In this document: piece by piece, positions 1 to 5,548 of the stretch
Numbering within the stretch: the stretch's first letter is position 1
Layout of the letters: each line of letters starts with the position of its first letter
Assembly: GCA_900550765.1 (NCBI GenBank)
Contig: URTC01000133.1
Coordinates: 1 to 5,548 of the forward strand
Direction: 5' to 3'
Source: an uncultured Clostridia bacterium
GTDB taxonomy: Bacteria > Bacillota > Clostridia > Christensenellales > QALW01
Length of the DNA: 5,548 nucleotides
Made by a program: the position numbers and the translations under genes
The notes under the pieces: generated by a model
Seen by the model: the letters and a program-made list of their open reading frames with translations, nothing else
The model's database searches: none
What the model was told of the DNA's origin: nothing

Positions 1-1216
1 GGCAGATTACCATGATCGTTACATTGTGCTCATTCAGCCTTGCAAGTGATGAAGGGTATTTTGCTGCAAAGGACCAGGAGGTCGCGAAAGCACTGCCGCG
101 TTCCCAGAATTTTTGCGCGTCAGCACAAAGAATATCGCAGCCGGGAATATCCTGCCCGCCGACGACGCGCATGTAATCGGCGTAATAGCCTACGTGATAC
201 TTTAACCCTTCTTCTAAAAGAAAATGTCCTGAAGACAGTGTATGATGGGCACTGCACCAGGCAGCGACGATATCAATGTAATTTTCTCTTGCCATATAAG
301 AGAGTGTTTTATAATACCGAATCCTTGTACGGCGGGCTTCTATGGACCTGCCGGTAAATAAAAATAAAAGCTTTTCTTCCAAGCGCTCGCCCCAATCACG
401 GAAATAATGCTCCATCAGATCTTTGCCGTAGGGGGCGGGTACGCAGGTAAAGTCTGTTTTACCGCGGGCAAAGGTGAGTACAGCATGGGTAAGGGTGGGC
501 TCGTCGGTAAAAAGCGCGTCAAACAACCCCATATCCATCTGCTTGGCCACAGGCTCCAGTCCGTTGGCAATGGAGCTTTCTACCGCGGCTTTGTCTAAGT
601 GGTTTAAATGCCCTTTTGCCTGGCCTAAGGGCTGCTGTGCCTCTTCTAAGTGAAAAGCGATATAAAAGGCGATCAGCCATCCGTTGGCTTTTGGTGTAAA
701 CGATAGGGTGTCCTGCAGAGGTACGATTTCCGTAAGCTTAAAGGAATTACCGGTATAAATGCCGGCAAACAGCCATCCGCCGATGGAATCAGATTTTTTA
801 CATTCTATCGGTTCCCCGGCCTTGCAGGGGAGGGAGATAAAATCGATGCTTTGGGCGAAATATTCAGGATGATCTTTTACGGCATAACCATTTGCCAGAC
901 CGCTGGGATAGTAGTAGTCGTCATACATCCATACCCCCAGCCCTTTTTCCTTGGCGTATTGTACGGCATTGCGCAGCTTAGCCGTGTTTTTTTCTTCAAA
1001 CACCCAGGCTGGATCCAACCAGGTCGTATTTGTTACCACGCCGCCCGCTCCTGAGGCGATTGCCCGGTCTATCTGCACGGCATAATCGTTGGCAGGGTCA
1101 CAAAGATCATGGTAAATAGGAAAAATACGGTATTTTTTTTGCGGATCAGTTAAAAAGGCCTTCATGGCGCCTTTACTGTTGATTTTATCAAAAAATTTGT
1201 TAAGCAGGGCGTTCAT
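1..1216 (-). CDS. Glycoside-hydrolase-like protein (GH106-like/TIM-barrel type), N-terminal 405 codons, runs off left edge
   Basis: The minus strand is open without a stop from the ATG at 1216-1214 to the window edge, giving at least 405 residues. The start is supported by GGAGG at 1228-1224, 7 bases upstream; a second Met at residue 18 has no comparable site. Visible motifs are YDDYYYPSG (residues 98-106), FTDEP (236-240) and a GHFLLEEG block (330-337). The order 'W-x-Y-D-[DE]...PSG', then 'FTDEP', then 'GH-LL-EE' resembles large, poorly characterised bacterial glycosidases often annotated as GH106/alpha-L-rhamnosidase-like or simply glycosyl hydrolase. Acidic residues D99, D100, D238, E239, E335 and E336 are candidates for the active site; none is proven. 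The N-terminus (MNALLNKFFDKINSKG) is charged and lacks a signal peptide, so a cytoplasmic enzyme acting on imported oligosaccharides is likely. It is transcribed divergently from the AraC gene. Family membership is moderately sure; substrate is unknown. Confidence 0.72.
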   Translation of the reverse strand, partial: MNALLNKFFDKINSKGAMKAFLTDPQKKYRIFPIYHDLCDPANDYAVQIDRAIASGAGGVVTNTTWLDPAWVFEEKNTAKLRNAVQYAKEKGLGVWMYDDYYYPSGLANGYAVKDHPEYFAQSIDFISLPCKAGEPIECKKSDSIGGWLFAGIYTGNSFKLTEIVPLQDTLSFTPKANGWLIAFYIAFHLEEAQQPLGQAKGHLNHLDKAAVESSIANGLEPVAKQMDMGLFDALFTDEPTLTHAVLTFARGKTDFTCVPAPYGKDLMEHYFRDWGERLEEKLLFLFTGRSIEARRTRIRYYKTLSYMARENYIDIVAAWCSAHHTLSSGHFLLEEGLKYHVGYYADYMRVVGGQDIPGCDILCADAQKFWERGSAFATSWSFAAKYPSSLARLNEHNVTIMVIC

Positions 1217-1287
1217 CAGTATTCCTCCGCTGAAAATAATAAGGAAAAAACACTTAAAAATAATTATACTACCTATCGGCAATAAAA

Positions 1288-1316
1288 ATTATATCACTGA
1301 TCTTCCTATTAGTAAA
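1288..1316 (-). promoter_or_regulatory. Promoter for the glycosidase gene (extended -10)
   Basis: On the minus strand TTTACT (1316-1311, four of six matches to TTGACA) is followed by a 17-bp spacer and TATAAT (1293-1288), preceded by TG at 1296-1295, giving a full TGnTATAAT extended -10. The predicted start is near 1281, which leaves a leader of about 65 bases before the ATG at 1216. A second TATAAT on the same strand (1268-1263) lacks a recognisable -35 and may be an activator-dependent or chance copy. Confidence 0.7.
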
Positions 1317-1337
1317 TGTAGAATAATACAAATTTAA

Positions 1338-1366
1338 TGGACAAAAACACCGTGCCCTGATATAAT
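1338..1366 (+). promoter_or_regulatory. Promoter for the AraC-family gene (near consensus, extended -10)
   Basis: TGGACA (1338-1343, five of six matches to TTGACA), a 17-bp spacer and a perfect TATAAT (1361-1366) preceded by TG at 1358-1359 form a strong sigma-A-type promoter. Transcription should begin around 1372-1374, which falls inside the ribosome-binding sequence AAGGTGG (1371-1377). The mRNA leader would then be only about 10-12 bases. Confidence 0.75.
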
Positions 1367-1383
1367 AAAAAAGGTGGTAAAAT

Positions 1384-2166
1384 ATGAGAAATATCGTTTA
1401 TATCGGCATGCAGAGCGAATGGATAAAAGAATGTGCGGAGCACAGTCATTCTTTTTGGGAAATTACCTATTATACCGAGGGATATGGCGTGAATTATGCC
1501 TGGGGAAGGGAATATCCTTTTCATCCCGGTTCGATCATCTGTCATCCTCCCGGCATGATGCACAGGGATCATTCCGAAACCGGATATCGGAATATTTATT
1601 TTATGGTGGAGAATTTTGATTTTAATTATTCTTTTCCTATTCATTTTGACGATACTCCGCATAAAGATTTTTTGTATATGCTCCGGCTGCTGTACCATGA
1701 GTTTTATTTCAGCGGTGACAGCGGACTTCTGAATGCAATTTTAGGCGTGCTGAACGTATATCTTGCTAAACAAATCGGTGCAGATGGCCGGGATGAGTAC
1801 GTAGAAAGGATCCGGCAGGATATTACGGAGAATTTTTCAAATGGAAAATATGAGATTCTTGAAAAAGTAAAACAGCTGCCGTTTTCGGTAAATCAGTTCC
1901 GGAAGAAATTTGAAGCGGAGGTGGGGATGCCGCCGAAGACATATCTGCAGATGATTCGTATCGCGCATGCAAAGAATTTATTGGTGAACAGTTCAAAAAG
2001 CGTGACGGAGGTTGGACAGCTCTGCGGATACGGTGATGCGTATTATTTTTCAAGAATATTCAAAAAATATTGCGGAATGAGTCCGCAGCAATGGCGTATG
2101 GAACGGAAAAATGAGGAAAAAAACAACCGTAATGAAATAAAAGAGTTTAATAAGGAGAAAAAATGA
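1384..2166 (+). CDS. AraC-family transcriptional regulator with cupin-like sensor domain
   Basis: This 260-residue protein has the usual two-part AraC layout. The N-terminal half (about 10-95) is cupin-like, with an HSHSFWEITYYTEGYG block (20-35) and HPPGMMH (54-60); H20, H22, E26 and H60 sit where cupins often bind a metal or ligand. The C-terminal half (about 140-240) carries two helix-turn-helix units. The second is the clearer, running from VTEVGQLCGYGDAYYFSRIF (207-226) to GMSPQQW (231-237), close to the AraC signature; the first (about 157-188) is recognisable through FRKKFEAEVGMPPKTYL. The ATG follows AAGGTGG (1371-1377) by 6 bases. The last 20 or so residues are a Lys/Asn/Glu-rich tail that also contains the ribosome site of the next gene. 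The role is probably sugar-responsive control of the divergent glycosidase gene and perhaps of the downstream operon; the ligand is unknown. Confidence 0.93.
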   Translation: MRNIVYIGMQSEWIKECAEHSHSFWEITYYTEGYGVNYAWGREYPFHPGSIICHPPGMMHRDHSETGYRNIYFMVENFDFNYSFPIHFDDTPHKDFLYMLRLLYHEFYFSGDSGLLNAILGVLNVYLAKQIGADGRDEYVERIRQDITENFSNGKYEILEKVKQLPFSVNQFRKKFEAEVGMPPKTYLQMIRIAHAKNLLVNSSKSVTEVGQLCGYGDAYYFSRIFKKYCGMSPQQWRMERKNEEKNNRNEIKEFNKEKK

Positions 2167-2417
2167 TGTTGGAATTTAAATATGACACACAGCTGCTGAT
2201 TGAGGGAAAAAATCTCGATGAAGCAGCGATCAATGCGTATTTTACAGCGCATTTTCATGGAGATTGTCTGTTGGCGGTAGGTGATGAGGAATTGATAAAA
2301 ATTCATTTTCATACCAATGAACCGTGGAAGGTATTGGAATACTGCGCTGCACTTGGAGAAATTTATGATATTGTGATTGAGGATATGGAACGGCAGTCTC
2401 GCGGCTTGCATGGATAG
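2163..2417 (+). CDS. Stand-alone FakA/YloV L-domain-like small protein (often labelled 'kinase to dihydroxyacetone kinase')
   Basis: The 84-residue product matches, from memory, only the middle (linker, L) domain of the fatty acid kinase subunit FakA/YloV. Diagnostic stretches are GDCLLAVGDEELIKIHFHTN (33-52), PWKVLEYCAALGEIYDI (54-70) and IEDMERQ (72-78), recalling the 'GDS-VVVGDDELIKVHVHTN-PG-VL-YA...IENMREQ' pattern of that family. The ATP-binding Dak2 domain and the C-terminal domain are both absent, so it cannot be a kinase alone. It overlaps the regulator's stop by ATGA (2163-2166) and shares the ribosome site AAGGAG (2152-2157); a second Met at 2166 is equally plausible as the start. 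Coupling to the AraC gene suggests co-production. A structural, partner-binding or ligand-sensing role is inference. It ends cleanly and looks like a real small protein rather than a broken FakA, since no FakA-like sequence continues in other frames. Confidence 0.75.
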   Translation: MMLEFKYDTQLLIEGKNLDEAAINAYFTAHFHGDCLLAVGDEELIKIHFHTNEPWKVLEYCAALGEIYDIVIEDMERQSRGLHG

Positions 2418-2502
2418 AGGGAGCGGCTTCCGATTGCACAGCAGAACAGCTGGAAGATATCGGAGAAAGCAAAATCAACCAAGGAAAAGACCGTTTTTAC
2501 CA

Positions 2503-2531
2503 TTGAAAAGGAATTTTTGATGCATTATAAT
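2503..2531 (+). promoter_or_regulatory. Promoter for the 2591-onward operon
   Basis: TTGAAA (2503-2508, five of six matches to TTGACA), a 17-bp spacer and a perfect TATAAT (2526-2531) form a near-consensus sigma-A promoter. The predicted start is near 2538, leaving a leader of about 53 bases. This gives the operon its own promoter in addition to possible read-through from the regulator. Confidence 0.75.
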
Positions 2532-2550
2532 ATACAAAAATATACAAAAT
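2531..2550 (+). repeat. Tandem 10-bp direct repeat at the predicted transcription start
   Basis: TATACAAAAA (2531-2540) is followed directly by TATACAAAAT (2541-2550), identical in nine of ten positions. The first copy overlaps the last base of the -10 box and spans the predicted start. A repeat of one helical turn at this place could be a protein-binding site that acts by blocking or bending; low-complexity AT sequence is the alternative. Confidence 0.6.
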
Positions 2551-2563
2551 TGATATGCAGGAA

Positions 2564-2576
2564 AAGGCTCTGCCTT
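2564..2576 (+). promoter_or_regulatory. Small hairpin just upstream of the operon's ribosome site
   Basis: AAGGC and GCCTT (2564-2568 and 2572-2576) form a perfect 5-bp stem with a 3-base loop. It ends 3 bases before AAGGAG (2580-2585), the ribosome site for the ATG at 2591. No T-run follows on the plus strand, so it is not a terminator there. It could modestly affect initiation or leader stability, or be chance. Confidence 0.3.
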
Positions 2577-2590
2577 AAAAAGGAGAAAAA

Positions 2591-4288
2591 ATGAAAAAAG
2601 AGTATGTGCTTCTGCGCGAGCAATGTATGGATCTTTTAACTGAAATGCCGCGGGAGGAATTTCCGCACGGCGATTTGTACGGAACCTGTTCCATTATATG
2701 GATGCTGCGGGGAAGCAAAATTGAAGAGGCAAATCGGGTTCTTCAGCGTGCTGCTATGTATATGGATCTTCCTCATCCTGAAGGCCGCAGTGTTACCGGT
2801 GAAAATGACTTCGCTGCAATCCGGCTGGTTGCCGCTCTTTTTTTAGTAAAGGATAAAATGGCGCCGGAAACATTGGTGTTGGTTCGCCGTTTTTTGCTTG
2901 AGCGCGATTTTACCAGCTGCTATTTCAGCGAAAACCATGTATTCATGATTCATGTGGCCCGCTATTTGGCCGCGCAGACGCTGAATGAAGATTTTAAGCA
3001 ATATCATCTGACTGCCCGCCAGGCGATGGAGATCGATAAAAAGTATATTATGGATTTTATTCTGTTCCGTGCTAAACGGGGCATAGGGGAGTTCACTTCC
3101 AGTTATTTGAATGAAGATTTATTTATGTTGGGGATGCTTACAAACTACTGCGCCGATCCGGAATTAAAAAACATGGCACAGATGGGAATTGATTTGTTGG
3201 CGCTGGAGGCTTTTAATAATCTAAACGCGCAGGGCATGCTCTGCGGCGGCAGCGGAAGAACGTATCCCGATGCACTTTTGAACCCCGAGGCCTCCGTCCC
3301 TTCTCAGCTTTGGGATCTTCTGGTAAACCGGAATCCGCATCCGAACGCTAATTTTGTTCTGGCTCCGTTTGTTCCGGACGATTTCATTCTGGAAGCCGTA
3401 AAGAACCGCACTTTTCCCTGTGAAGTCTTTGAACGCAAGCATCTGCATTCTATGAGCGCCTGGCAGGGAAATTCTCATGATGATGCCTGGTTAGAGACGC
3501 TGGAGCGGGCCGGTGCAATCAGTAAATATACATATCTCTCCGCCGAATACGGCCTCGGTGCGATTCAGCACCAGGATCCTTATCCGGAAAGCAACCCGGA
3601 TGATGCCGTCTATGCCCACCATCAGCAGGTGGAATGGAGCTTGGTGCTTCCGGCAAAGGAGAAAGACCGCAGTACGAAGATCTTTTCTCATCATCCCGGT
3701 GATTTCGGTGAGCATAATTATTGGTCGGGCGATTTAAAATGCTGCTGCAATCAAAGCTTTGCCACCAAGGATACCGTAATGACGATTTATAACATCACCC
3801 ATCCCGGCGAGTTGGAATTCACCCATATGTTTTTAGAGCCGGCCAAATATGATGAGGTTCGCTATGAGGAAAACTGGATTTTTCTGCGCCATGAAAACCG
3901 CTATATCGCGGTGTTTATTGCCGGCGGCTATGAGGTTACCTCCGAAGGCGATTTTGCCGGAAAAGAGCTCGTCAGCCAAGGCCTGCAAAATGCTTATATC
4001 TGCCGTATCGGCCTGGAAAGCGAGTATGGAAGCCTGGATGCGTTTGTTCAGAAAATACATTCTCTGCCGCTTTCCTTTGACCGGAAAGCGATGCGGCTGG
4101 AATTTGATCATTTGTATCTGACCCCTACGGAAAACGGCGTGGACGGTGTAAAAACCGAATATCCCTATCCTGACGTATATCTTGCTCCCTGGTGCCGCGC
4201 AAAATGGAACGAGGGTGTGCTGGAGGTGTTTACCGGCAAGAACACGGTACAAATGGATTTTAACAGGAACAAGGTGATTGAATTATGA
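2591..4288 (+). CDS. Uncharacterised 565-residue protein, possible heparinase II/III- or lyase-like (alpha/alpha toroid plus beta-sandwich)
   Basis: I do not recognise a precise family. The first half (about 1-310) is mostly helical, with paired helices and blocks such as SENHVFMIHVARYLAAQ (113-129), EFTSSYLNEDLF (167-178) and GGSGRTY (219-225). The second half (about 312-565) is rich in strands and aromatic/His residues, opening with YTYLSAEYGLGA (313-324) and containing HHQQVEWSL (343-351) and a dense SHHPGDFGEHNYWSGD stretch (366-381). A helical toroid followed by a beta-sandwich is typical of heparinase II/III-like lyases and some glycosidases; N115, H116, R223, Y225 and Y315 are candidate functional residues, unproven. 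Three consecutive cysteines (384-386) are odd. There is no signal peptide, so it is probably cytoplasmic. The start follows AAGGAG (2580-2585) by 5 bases. Its stop overlaps the oxidoreductase start, implying a shared pathway. Confidence 0.6.
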   Translation: MKKEYVLLREQCMDLLTEMPREEFPHGDLYGTCSIIWMLRGSKIEEANRVLQRAAMYMDLPHPEGRSVTGENDFAAIRLVAALFLVKDKMAPETLVLVRRFLLERDFTSCYFSENHVFMIHVARYLAAQTLNEDFKQYHLTARQAMEIDKKYIMDFILFRAKRGIGEFTSSYLNEDLFMLGMLTNYCADPELKNMAQMGIDLLALEAFNNLNAQGMLCGGSGRTYPDALLNPEASVPSQLWDLLVNRNPHPNANFVLAPFVPDDFILEAVKNRTFPCEVFERKHLHSMSAWQGNSHDDAWLETLERAGAISKYTYLSAEYGLGAIQHQDPYPESNPDDAVYAHHQQVEWSLVLPAKEKDRSTKIFSHHPGDFGEHNYWSGDLKCCCNQSFATKDTVMTIYNITHPGELEFTHMFLEPAKYDEVRYEENWIFLRHENRYIAVFIAGGYEVTSEGDFAGKELVSQGLQNAYICRIGLESEYGSLDAFVQKIHSLPLSFDRKAMRLEFDHLYLTPTENGVDGVKTEYPYPDVYLAPWCRAKWNEGVLEVFTGKNTVQMDFNRNKVIEL

Positions 4289-5466
4289 AAAAGCTTTCCT
4301 TACTGCTTGCCGGCGTCGGCGGCTACGGCGGGCTGATCGCCCGCGAGGTACTGGAGCATTGTGCCGAGCATAACGCCGAGGTTGTGGGCATTGTGGAGCC
4401 GTTTTTGGAAAACAGTCCGGTAAAAGAGCAGATCCGGGCGCTTTCCCTGCCGGTATATGCTGCACTGGAGGACTTTTATAAAGAGCATCAGGCTGATTTG
4501 GCCATTCTCTCCACGCCGATTCATCTCCACGCGCAGCAGAGTATTTTTGTATTGGAGCATGGCAGCGACTGTCTTTGTGAAAAGCCCACGGCGCCCACAT
4601 TGCAGGAAGCCGCCGCTATGCAGCAGGCAGCAGAGAGAACCGGAAAGCGTCTGACCATCGGCTATCAGCTCTCTCACCGTCCCGCGGTACTGGATTTACA
4701 AAAGGATATCCTCGCCGGCCGTCTGGGAAAGCCCGTTATTCTGTATGCCATGACCTGCTGGCCCAGAAACAGCGCCTATTTTGCGCGTCCCTGGGCGGCA
4801 AAAATAAAAGTCGATGGCCATTATGTTCTGGACAGCATCGCCATGAACGCGTGCGCGCACTATCTGCACAATATGTTTTTCCTGCTGGGAAAATCTATTG
4901 ATCAAAGCGCCCGTCCCGCGCTTTTAGAAGCATCGGTTGCCCGTGCCAATGCAATTGAAACCTATGATACTGCCTGTTTCCGCGTTTTTACACAGGAGGG
5001 TTCGGTTCTGAACTTCACTGCCACCCACGCGTCGCGGGCAAATATCAATCCTCAAATGCGCTTTCTTTTTGAAAACGCCCGTGTGGAAATGGCCGAAACC
5101 GACGATGAAAACGGCATTACCGCGTATTTTAAGGACGGGGAGATCAAGCATTACGGTCCTACCACCCGTGATCGTTTTCAAAAAATCTGGTATTGCTGTG
5201 AGGTGGCTCGGGGCCGAAAACAGCCCCTGTGCACAGTAGAAACCGCCTGGAGCCATCTGCAGTGCGTCAATGCCGTCAGCGAGTTTGCCCCGGTACACCG
5301 ACTTACAGCGGAAAAAGAAAACGACGTCATGGTTGTCAGCGGCATTGATACGCTCTTCCAAAAGGCGTTTCGGGAAAATAAAATGCCCTGGGAGCTTTCA
5401 GACCTGATTGCGCCGCCGGTAAAGATACCGCTTGAAAACTATCATAGCTTTGGGGGAATAAAATGA
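4285..5466 (+). CDS. Gfo/Idh/MocA-family NAD(P)-dependent oxidoreductase
   Basis: The 393-residue product has the family's layout: an N-terminal Rossmann fold with AGVGGYGG (9-16), a second strand ending VVGIVEP (33-39) in which E38 favours NAD over NADP, and the CEKP motif (98-101) whose K100 is the usual catalytic lysine. The C-terminal alpha/beta domain begins near 126 (GYQLSHRPAV). In place of the common D-x3-H motif it has DSIAMNACAH (183-192), so D183 and H192 may be the acid/base pair of a subfamily. These enzymes oxidise or reduce sugars, inositols and their derivatives in the cytoplasm; the substrate here is unknown. The ATG overlaps the upstream stop as ATGA (4285-4288), with a weak AAGGTG site (4271-4276) 8 bases ahead, so translation is probably coupled. 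Codon use is visibly more GC-rich than in the regulator gene. Confidence 0.92.
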   Translation: MKKLSLLLAGVGGYGGLIAREVLEHCAEHNAEVVGIVEPFLENSPVKEQIRALSLPVYAALEDFYKEHQADLAILSTPIHLHAQQSIFVLEHGSDCLCEKPTAPTLQEAAAMQQAAERTGKRLTIGYQLSHRPAVLDLQKDILAGRLGKPVILYAMTCWPRNSAYFARPWAAKIKVDGHYVLDSIAMNACAHYLHNMFFLLGKSIDQSARPALLEASVARANAIETYDTACFRVFTQEGSVLNFTATHASRANINPQMRFLFENARVEMAETDDENGITAYFKDGEIKHYGPTTRDRFQKIWYCCEVARGRKQPLCTVETAWSHLQCVNAVSEFAPVHRLTAEKENDVMVVSGIDTLFQKAFRENKMPWELSDLIAPPVKIPLENYHSFGGIK

Positions 5467-5548
5467 AGGTTTGTATTATCGGCAGCTTCGGCCATTGGGC
5501 CTTTGCGTTGCCGCAGCTGAAGCATCATACCGTTATCGGTATTGCGCC
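5463..5548 (+). CDS. Start of a probable second Gfo/Idh/MocA-type dehydrogenase, cut by right edge
   Basis: Only 28 complete codons are visible. They begin MKVCIIGSFGHWAFALPQL and continue to VIGIA, a beta-strand, glycine-rich turn and helix followed by a second strand, as in a Rossmann nucleotide-binding fold. The GSFGHW turn followed by a second strand ending VIGIA is reminiscent of Gfo/Idh/MocA proteins in similar sugar operons. The ATG overlaps the previous stop as ATGA (5463-5466), preceded by GGGGGA (5452-5457). It is very likely the next gene of the same operon; the exact family is a moderate-confidence inference from a short stretch. Confidence 0.6.
   Translation, partial: MKVCIIGSFGHWAFALPQLKHHTVIGIA

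Larger units (their letters stand above)
1217..1383. promoter_or_regulatory. Divergent intergenic control region between the glycosidase and araC-type genes
   Basis: This AT-rich 167-bp spacer contains two back-to-back promoters whose -35 boxes are separated by only 21 bp (1317-1337). Both -10 boxes read TGATATAAT on their own strand, so they form a 9-bp inverted repeat (1288-1296 and 1358-1366, 61 bp between arms). The centre carries a small dyad, TGTA-N6-TACA (1317-1330), which is a candidate operator but short enough to arise by chance. Divergent placement next to an AraC-family gene is a common arrangement for regulators that control themselves and the neighbouring catabolic gene; that control is inferred here. 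Confidence 0.75.
2418..2590. other. Intergenic spacer before the lyase/oxidoreductase operon
   Basis: No gene is supported in these 173 bases. The first half has a short open stretch in another frame (2408-2506) with no start, ribosome site or recognisable homology. No convincing terminator is present, so transcripts from the regulator pair may read into the next operon. The second half holds a strong promoter, a tandem repeat and a small hairpin, listed separately. Confidence 0.6.

Noticed and set aside
40..1054. Plus-strand open frames at 40-357, 407-598 and 851-1054
   Set aside because: They lie antisense to a continuous 405-codon glycosidase-like frame with clear motifs and a good ribosome site; their own translations show no family features.
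1263..1268. Second minus-strand TATAAT as an independent promoter for the glycosidase gene
   Set aside because: The hexamer 17 bp upstream (TAATTT) does not resemble a -35 box and there is no TG extension; the promoter at 1288-1316 is much better.
2117..2123. A AAA AAC, a canonical -1 slippery heptamer in frame near the end of the AraC-type gene
   Set aside because: A -1 shift would hit TAA after two codons (CAA CCG TAA), giving only a slightly shortened tail. The A-run fits the Lys/Asn-rich tail, and no stimulatory structure is evident.
2408..2506. Open stretch in another frame after the FakA-like gene (WIEGAASDCTAEQLEDIG...)
   Set aside because: It has no start codon with a ribosome site and no recognisable similarity to the FakA C-terminal region, so neither a gene nor a frameshifted continuation is supported.
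2564..2576. AAGGC-TCT-GCCTT hairpin as a transcription terminator
   Set aside because: The stem is only 5 bp and is followed by A residues and the next gene's ribosome site, not a T-run.
3221..5361. Minus-strand and alternative-frame open stretches inside the 565-residue protein and the oxidoreductase genes
   Set aside because: They are antisense or out-of-frame shadows of well-supported genes, with no convincing start signals or recognisable domains.

Overview
The window looks like part of a carbohydrate-utilisation locus from a Gram-positive anaerobe of the Clostridia type (Lachnospiraceae/Oscillospiraceae-like). This rests on strong AGGAGG-type ribosome sites, consensus sigma-A promoters with TG-extended -10 boxes, moderate base composition with AT-rich spacers, and the gene mix. 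The organism is inferred from style, not from any marker gene. No RNA gene, CRISPR array, insertion sequence or replication origin was seen.

Layout. Positions 1-1216 (minus strand) hold the first 405 codons of a large glycoside-hydrolase-like protein that runs off the left edge. A 167-bp divergent control region (1217-1383) follows. Reading right from it are an AraC-family regulator (1384-2166) and an 84-residue protein (2163-2417) resembling only the middle (L) domain of the fatty acid kinase subunit FakA/YloV. A 173-bp spacer (2418-2590) carries a near-consensus promoter. It is followed by three tightly coupled genes: a 565-residue protein of uncertain family with a possible heparinase/lyase-like architecture (2591-4288), a Gfo/Idh/MocA oxidoreductase (4285-5466), and the start of a second probable Gfo/Idh/MocA-type protein (5463 to the right edge).

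How the parts may work together (inference). The AraC protein, with a cupin-like sugar-sensing half, probably controls the divergent promoter pair and perhaps the downstream operon. None of the proteins whose N-terminus is visible has an evident signal peptide, so the enzymes probably act in the cytoplasm on an imported oligosaccharide. A glycosidase, a possible lyase and NAD(P)-dependent sugar oxidoreductases would fit breakdown of a uronate-containing or otherwise modified glycan. The substrate cannot be read from the sequence.

The least ordinary parts are the stand-alone FakA L-domain-like protein translationally coupled to the AraC regulator, the mirror-image extended -10 boxes of the divergent promoters, the very short predicted leader of the regulator, and the tandem 10-bp repeat at the predicted start of the operon transcript.
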